The translations under genes were made by a program, and so were the position numbers. The notes under the pieces were generated by a model that worked only from the letters and a program-made list of their open reading frames with translations, did not search any database and was not told where the DNA came from. From an uncultured Myxococcales bacterium (GTDB taxonomy: Bacteria > Myxococcota_A > Polyangia > Polyangiales > Polyangiaceae), in assembly GCA_937998045.1 (NCBI GenBank), contig CALKVG010000697.1:1-18554 (forward strand): DNA of 18,554 nt, in the 5' to 3' direction. Below are positions 16,036 to 18,554 of this stretch, in pieces (position 1 is the first letter of the stretch; each line of letters starts with the position of its first letter).

Positions 16036-16428
16036 TCACCTGGACCGTGGGCTCCGCAAAAACTCCACGCTAGAGCCCAACCGACCGAGCTTGCGTGCCT
16101 CGAGGCACGCCGGCGAGCCGGGCTCGACGATTCGGCAATCGTCGGGCCGCACATCGTAGATGCTGCACGGAAATCGCCCCGGGACCGAGACGTCGAGGGC
16201 GCCGCAGCGGTCGCCGGGATTCGCAACGAAGCGCCAGCCCGGCGGTGTTTGGTCGATCACGCTGAGCCGCCGAAGGATCTCCTCGCCGTCCGCACGCGCC
16301 CGGACCCTCGCCTCGTCCGTATCGAGCAGGTGCACCGTGCGCGGCCCGTGGTGGCAGCAGCGACCGCAGGTCACGCAGTCGGCGCCGGCCGGATCCGGCT
16401 CCCCTGCGATGGGCGACAGGGGCGGCAT
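16036..16428 (-). CDS. YkgJ-family cysteine-cluster protein
   Basis: A 130-residue protein. The N-terminal cluster C18xxC21xxC24C25 (CVTCGRCCHHGP) with later Cys in GDRCGALD and PCSIYDVRPDDCR is the mark of the YkgJ/UPF0153 family (putative zinc or iron chelators, sometimes linked to Fe-S chemistry). ATG 16426-16428 lies four bases after the kinase gene stop, so the two are probably translated together; an open frame upstream to 16479 overlaps the kinase and is not used. Cytoplasmic, with no signal or membrane segment. The function of the family is poorly known. Confidence 0.85.
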   Translation of the reverse strand: MPPLSPIAGEPDPAGADCVTCGRCCHHGPRTVHLLDTDEARVRARADGEEILRRLSVIDQTPPGWRFVANPGDRCGALDVSVPGRFPCSIYDVRPDDCRIVEPGSPACLEARKLGRLGSSVEFLRSPRSR

Positions 16429-16432
16429 CGGG

Positions 16433-18554
16433 TCACCGAGTGTCAATCGGCCAGGGCAGCCGCGCAAGCGCAGGCGCAATGCGCGCCAGCTCGCGACGCA
16501 CGGCGCTCGCGGTCGGGCGGTTCGCTGGATCGCGCCGGAGCGTCGAGAACAGCAGCTCGACCAGAGCCGCGAGCTCCGGGCGGCTCGTCAGTGCGCGCAG
16601 CGGTGGCGGGAAGCCGTCGTGCGCCACGTGCAGCGAGATCAGCGCGAGCTCCGACCCCGCATCGAAGAGGACGCGCCCCAGGAGCGTCTCGAAGGCCACG
16701 CATCCCAGCGCGTAGATGTCGGCCTTGGCGGGAGAGGGCACGACCTTGCCGTCGAGCGCGCCCCACACCTCCGGCGCGCCGTACGGCCCCGTCGCGCAGC
16801 CCGGCCGGATGTGGCGTCCGGCCAGCCCGAAGTCCACCAGCACGGCCTGCCCGCCGCGACGCATGACGACGTTCGAGGGCTTGAGGTCGAGGTGGCCGAT
16901 GCCGATCGCGTGCATCGCTTCGAGCCCCCGCAGGACGTCGTCGAGGACGCCGATCGCCCGCGGCGCGTCCAGGCCGCGCATCTCGAGCACGCGCTCGAGC
17001 GTCGCCCCCTCCACGAGCTCCATCACCAGGATCGGCTTGGGCTTGCTGCCTGCGTCGAACGTCACGAAGCGCGCGAGGTTCGGGTGCGGCGGCAGGCCGA
17101 TGAGCGCACCCGCCTCCTCGCGGAACAGCTTGAGGAACTCGGCCTCGGAGAGCTGTCGAGCCGCGCTCGCCGAGTACTCGGGGACCTTGAGCGCGAACTT
17201 CTCGGCGTTGGCGTCGGTCCTCTCTTCGACGCGGATTGCGACGAAAACCGAGCCCACCGCCCCCGCGCTCAGCGCGCGCTGCACGTAGAACCCGCCGATC
17301 GTTCGCCCGGCCGGCAGCCACGTCGGCAGCGCGGGGCCTGACTGGCTCGTGCGGATCCCGGCTTGCGCCGGCGGTTGGCTCGGTCCCTTCGGCAGCGGCA
17401 GCTCGGTGATTCGCCGCACGGTCGCCGCGACGAGGTCCGCGACGGCCCGAGGCACCCCGACGAGGACGTCGGCGAGGGCGGCAGCCACCACCGGTTCGCG
17501 CAGGGCGTCCTCCGCGCCGCTGAGGACGCGAGTGACGGCGACCGTGAGCGGCCGCGCCGCGCTGCCCGCGGGCGCCGCCGGGGCGCGCTCGGGATCGAGA
17601 CGCCCGCGGGCGCCGATCCCCAGCTGGACCAGCGCGGCCAGCGCCCCCTCGAGCGCGGCGACGGCTTCGGGCTCCGAGCCGTCTTTCGATGCGAGATCGC
17701 GCAGCGACGTCGCCGACGACAGCGAGGTGAGCGCACCTCCCAGCCGTACGAGGACGGTACGCAGCGCTTCGGTTCGTCCGGAAGGGTCCAGGTCCAGGTT
17801 GCGCGTGAGCTCGTCGTACGCCGGGAGGGCGCTCCTGGCGTCGTTCGCGACCGCCGCCGCGAACTTCGCATAAAGCTCCAGCACGTGCACCAGATCGGGG
17901 TGCATCGATGCCTCGCCGAGCGTCGCGAGCTGCGCGGGTTCGGCGACCTCGCGAGCCACCACGAGGAGGGCGTCGACGGCGTCCGAGGCGCCCACGCGAA
18001 CGAGCGCGTCCAGGGCGCGTGCCAGGGCTGCGACGACCGTCCGGCGGACCGGCGAAGGCGGATCGCGCTCGAAGCGCTCGAGCAGCGCGCGGATGATGCG
18101 AAACCACCGCTTGCGAAGGCGAGCGGCGCGCTGCGCGTCTTCGTCTTCGTCTCCCATGTCGCTATCGACCAGGTGAAGGAGCGCCCGGAGCCGGCGGAGG
18201 GACAGCGTCGCGTGCGGCGGGTTCGCCGTGCCGTCGGGCTCTGCCACGAGGGGGGCGCTCTCGCGCGCGAGGATCCACTCGGCCATGCGCTCGCGGAGCG
18301 GATCGATCGCTTCGGCCATGGCGCGCGCGGAGTCGCTGCCCCCGCCGAGCAGGAGGAGATGCCCGAGGACGTCGCGCTCGAGCAAGCTGACGTCCAGATC
18401 GCGCAGGACGGCGAGCGACGTTCGCCGCGCGATCGAGCCGGCGCGCCCCCGGGCGCCGTCTTCCTCCGGCGCGACCGCTTCGAGCGCGTCGAGCGAACCT
18501 CGAGCCGCCGCCAGGGTCTCTCTCGCGCGCGCGTAGGCCTCCTTGGCTCCGGCC
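16433..18554 (-). CDS. Ser/Thr protein kinase with long N-terminal region, 5' end off-contig
   Basis: The open frame runs through to the right edge with no stop, so the start is beyond base 18554; about 706 residues are visible. The C-terminal ~290 residues (about 16436-17310) are a eukaryotic-type kinase domain: glycine loop LSAGAVGSVFVA, Lys in FALKVPE, Glu in FREEAG, catalytic loop HLDLKPSN (HLD where HRD is common), metal loop VDFGLAG and GAPEVWG. All key residues are present, so it should be active, as a non-RD type. The ~415 residues before it are helical, Ala/Leu/Arg-rich, with no recognised sensor, and have repeat-like helical pairs suggesting an alpha-solenoid. There is no membrane helix in the visible part. 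Kinases of this size are numerous in Myxococcota. Its partner and trigger are unknown. Confidence 0.88.
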   Translation of the reverse strand, partial: AGAKEAYARARETLAAARGSLDALEAVAPEEDGARGRAGSIARRTSLAVLRDLDVSLLERDVLGHLLLLGGGSDSARAMAEAIDPLRERMAEWILARESAPLVAEPDGTANPPHATLSLRRLRALLHLVDSDMGDEDEDAQRAARLRKRWFRIIRALLERFERDPPSPVRRTVVAALARALDALVRVGASDAVDALLVVAREVAEPAQLATLGEASMHPDLVHVLELYAKFAAAVANDARSALPAYDELTRNLDLDPSGRTEALRTVLVRLGGALTSLSSATSLRDLASKDGSEPEAVAALEGALAALVQLGIGARGRLDPERAPAAPAGSAARPLTVAVTRVLSGAEDALREPVVAAALADVLVGVPRAVADLVAATVRRITELPLPKGPSQPPAQAGIRTSQSGPALPTWLPAGRTIGGFYVQRALSAGAVGSVFVAIRVEERTDANAEKFALKVPEYSASAARQLSEAEFLKLFREEAGALIGLPPHPNLARFVTFDAGSKPKPILVMELVEGATLERVLEMRGLDAPRAIGVLDDVLRGLEAMHAIGIGHLDLKPSNVVMRRGGQAVLVDFGLAGRHIRPGCATGPYGAPEVWGALDGKVVPSPAKADIYALGCVAFETLLGRVLFDAGSELALISLHVAHDGFPPPLRALTSRPELAALVELLFSTLRRDPANRPTASAVRRELARIAPALARLPWPIDTR

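Noticed and set aside
15701..16039. N-terminal extension of Kbl to 16039
   Set aside because: The added residues have no Kbl similarity and overlap the small membrane peptide gene and the space before it.

Overview
The window is GC-rich DNA (by eye close to 70% G+C). It is probably a metagenomic or draft-genome contig from a member of the Myxococcota or a relative. The lineage rests on the high G+C, an Asp/Gly-rich lipoprotein-like Rieske protein, a large Ser/Thr kinase with a long unassigned arm, and the general gene style; no marker gene is present. The first 46 bases are not biological: they are the end of an Illumina Nextera i7 adapter (index plus transposon end), so the natural sequence starts at base 47 inside a truncated gene.

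Bases 47 to about 10,750 look like an integrated genetic element of phage or phage-satellite type, with its right border in a tRNA-Lys(UUU) gene (10716-10788, minus strand). Its left end lies beyond the contig edge. It has two divergent arms. The left arm (47-2106, minus strand) holds four small genes: a secreted or membrane-anchored protein cut by the contig end, a transglutaminase-like Cys-His-Asp protein, a protein with a His/Met/Pro-rich N-terminal half and a beta-rich C-terminal domain, and a small membrane protein with a coiled coil. They have the look of a compact virion or particle cassette, but no portal, terminase or tail gene is visible. The right arm (2372-10754, plus strand) holds an HTH gene co-translated with two unknown genes, an 841-base gene-poor stretch with hairpins, a second HTH gene, a cluster of AGTGACA-N-TGTCACT palindromes, a replication block (small HTH protein, PrimPol-type primase with Zn-binding tail, P-loop ATPase, another HTH protein) and a tyrosine integrase. 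The integrase gene ends inside the tRNA, read antisense, with its stop codon overlapping the anticodon complement. Two related TTGCATG...GTTGCACCC sites lie between the two arms.

Bases 10,789-18,554 are ordinary chromosome. Plus strand: a hydroxyacid-oxoacid transhydrogenase (iron alcohol dehydrogenase family) overlapping a hot-dog thioesterase. Minus strand, in transcription order: a large protein kinase running off the right edge, a YkgJ-type Cys-cluster protein, a 47-residue membrane peptide, glycine C-acetyltransferase (kbl), a Tat/lipoprotein-type Rieske protein, and an SDR-type L-threonine 3-dehydrogenase. Kbl and Tdh together turn threonine into glycine and acetyl-CoA; the Rieske gene lies between them.

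The main candidate for something undescribed is the element: a PrimPol/ATPase integrative element with a separate cassette of small secreted, membrane and protease-like proteins, possibly a tailless-phage or satellite lineage of Myxococcota. That reading is inference from gene content only.
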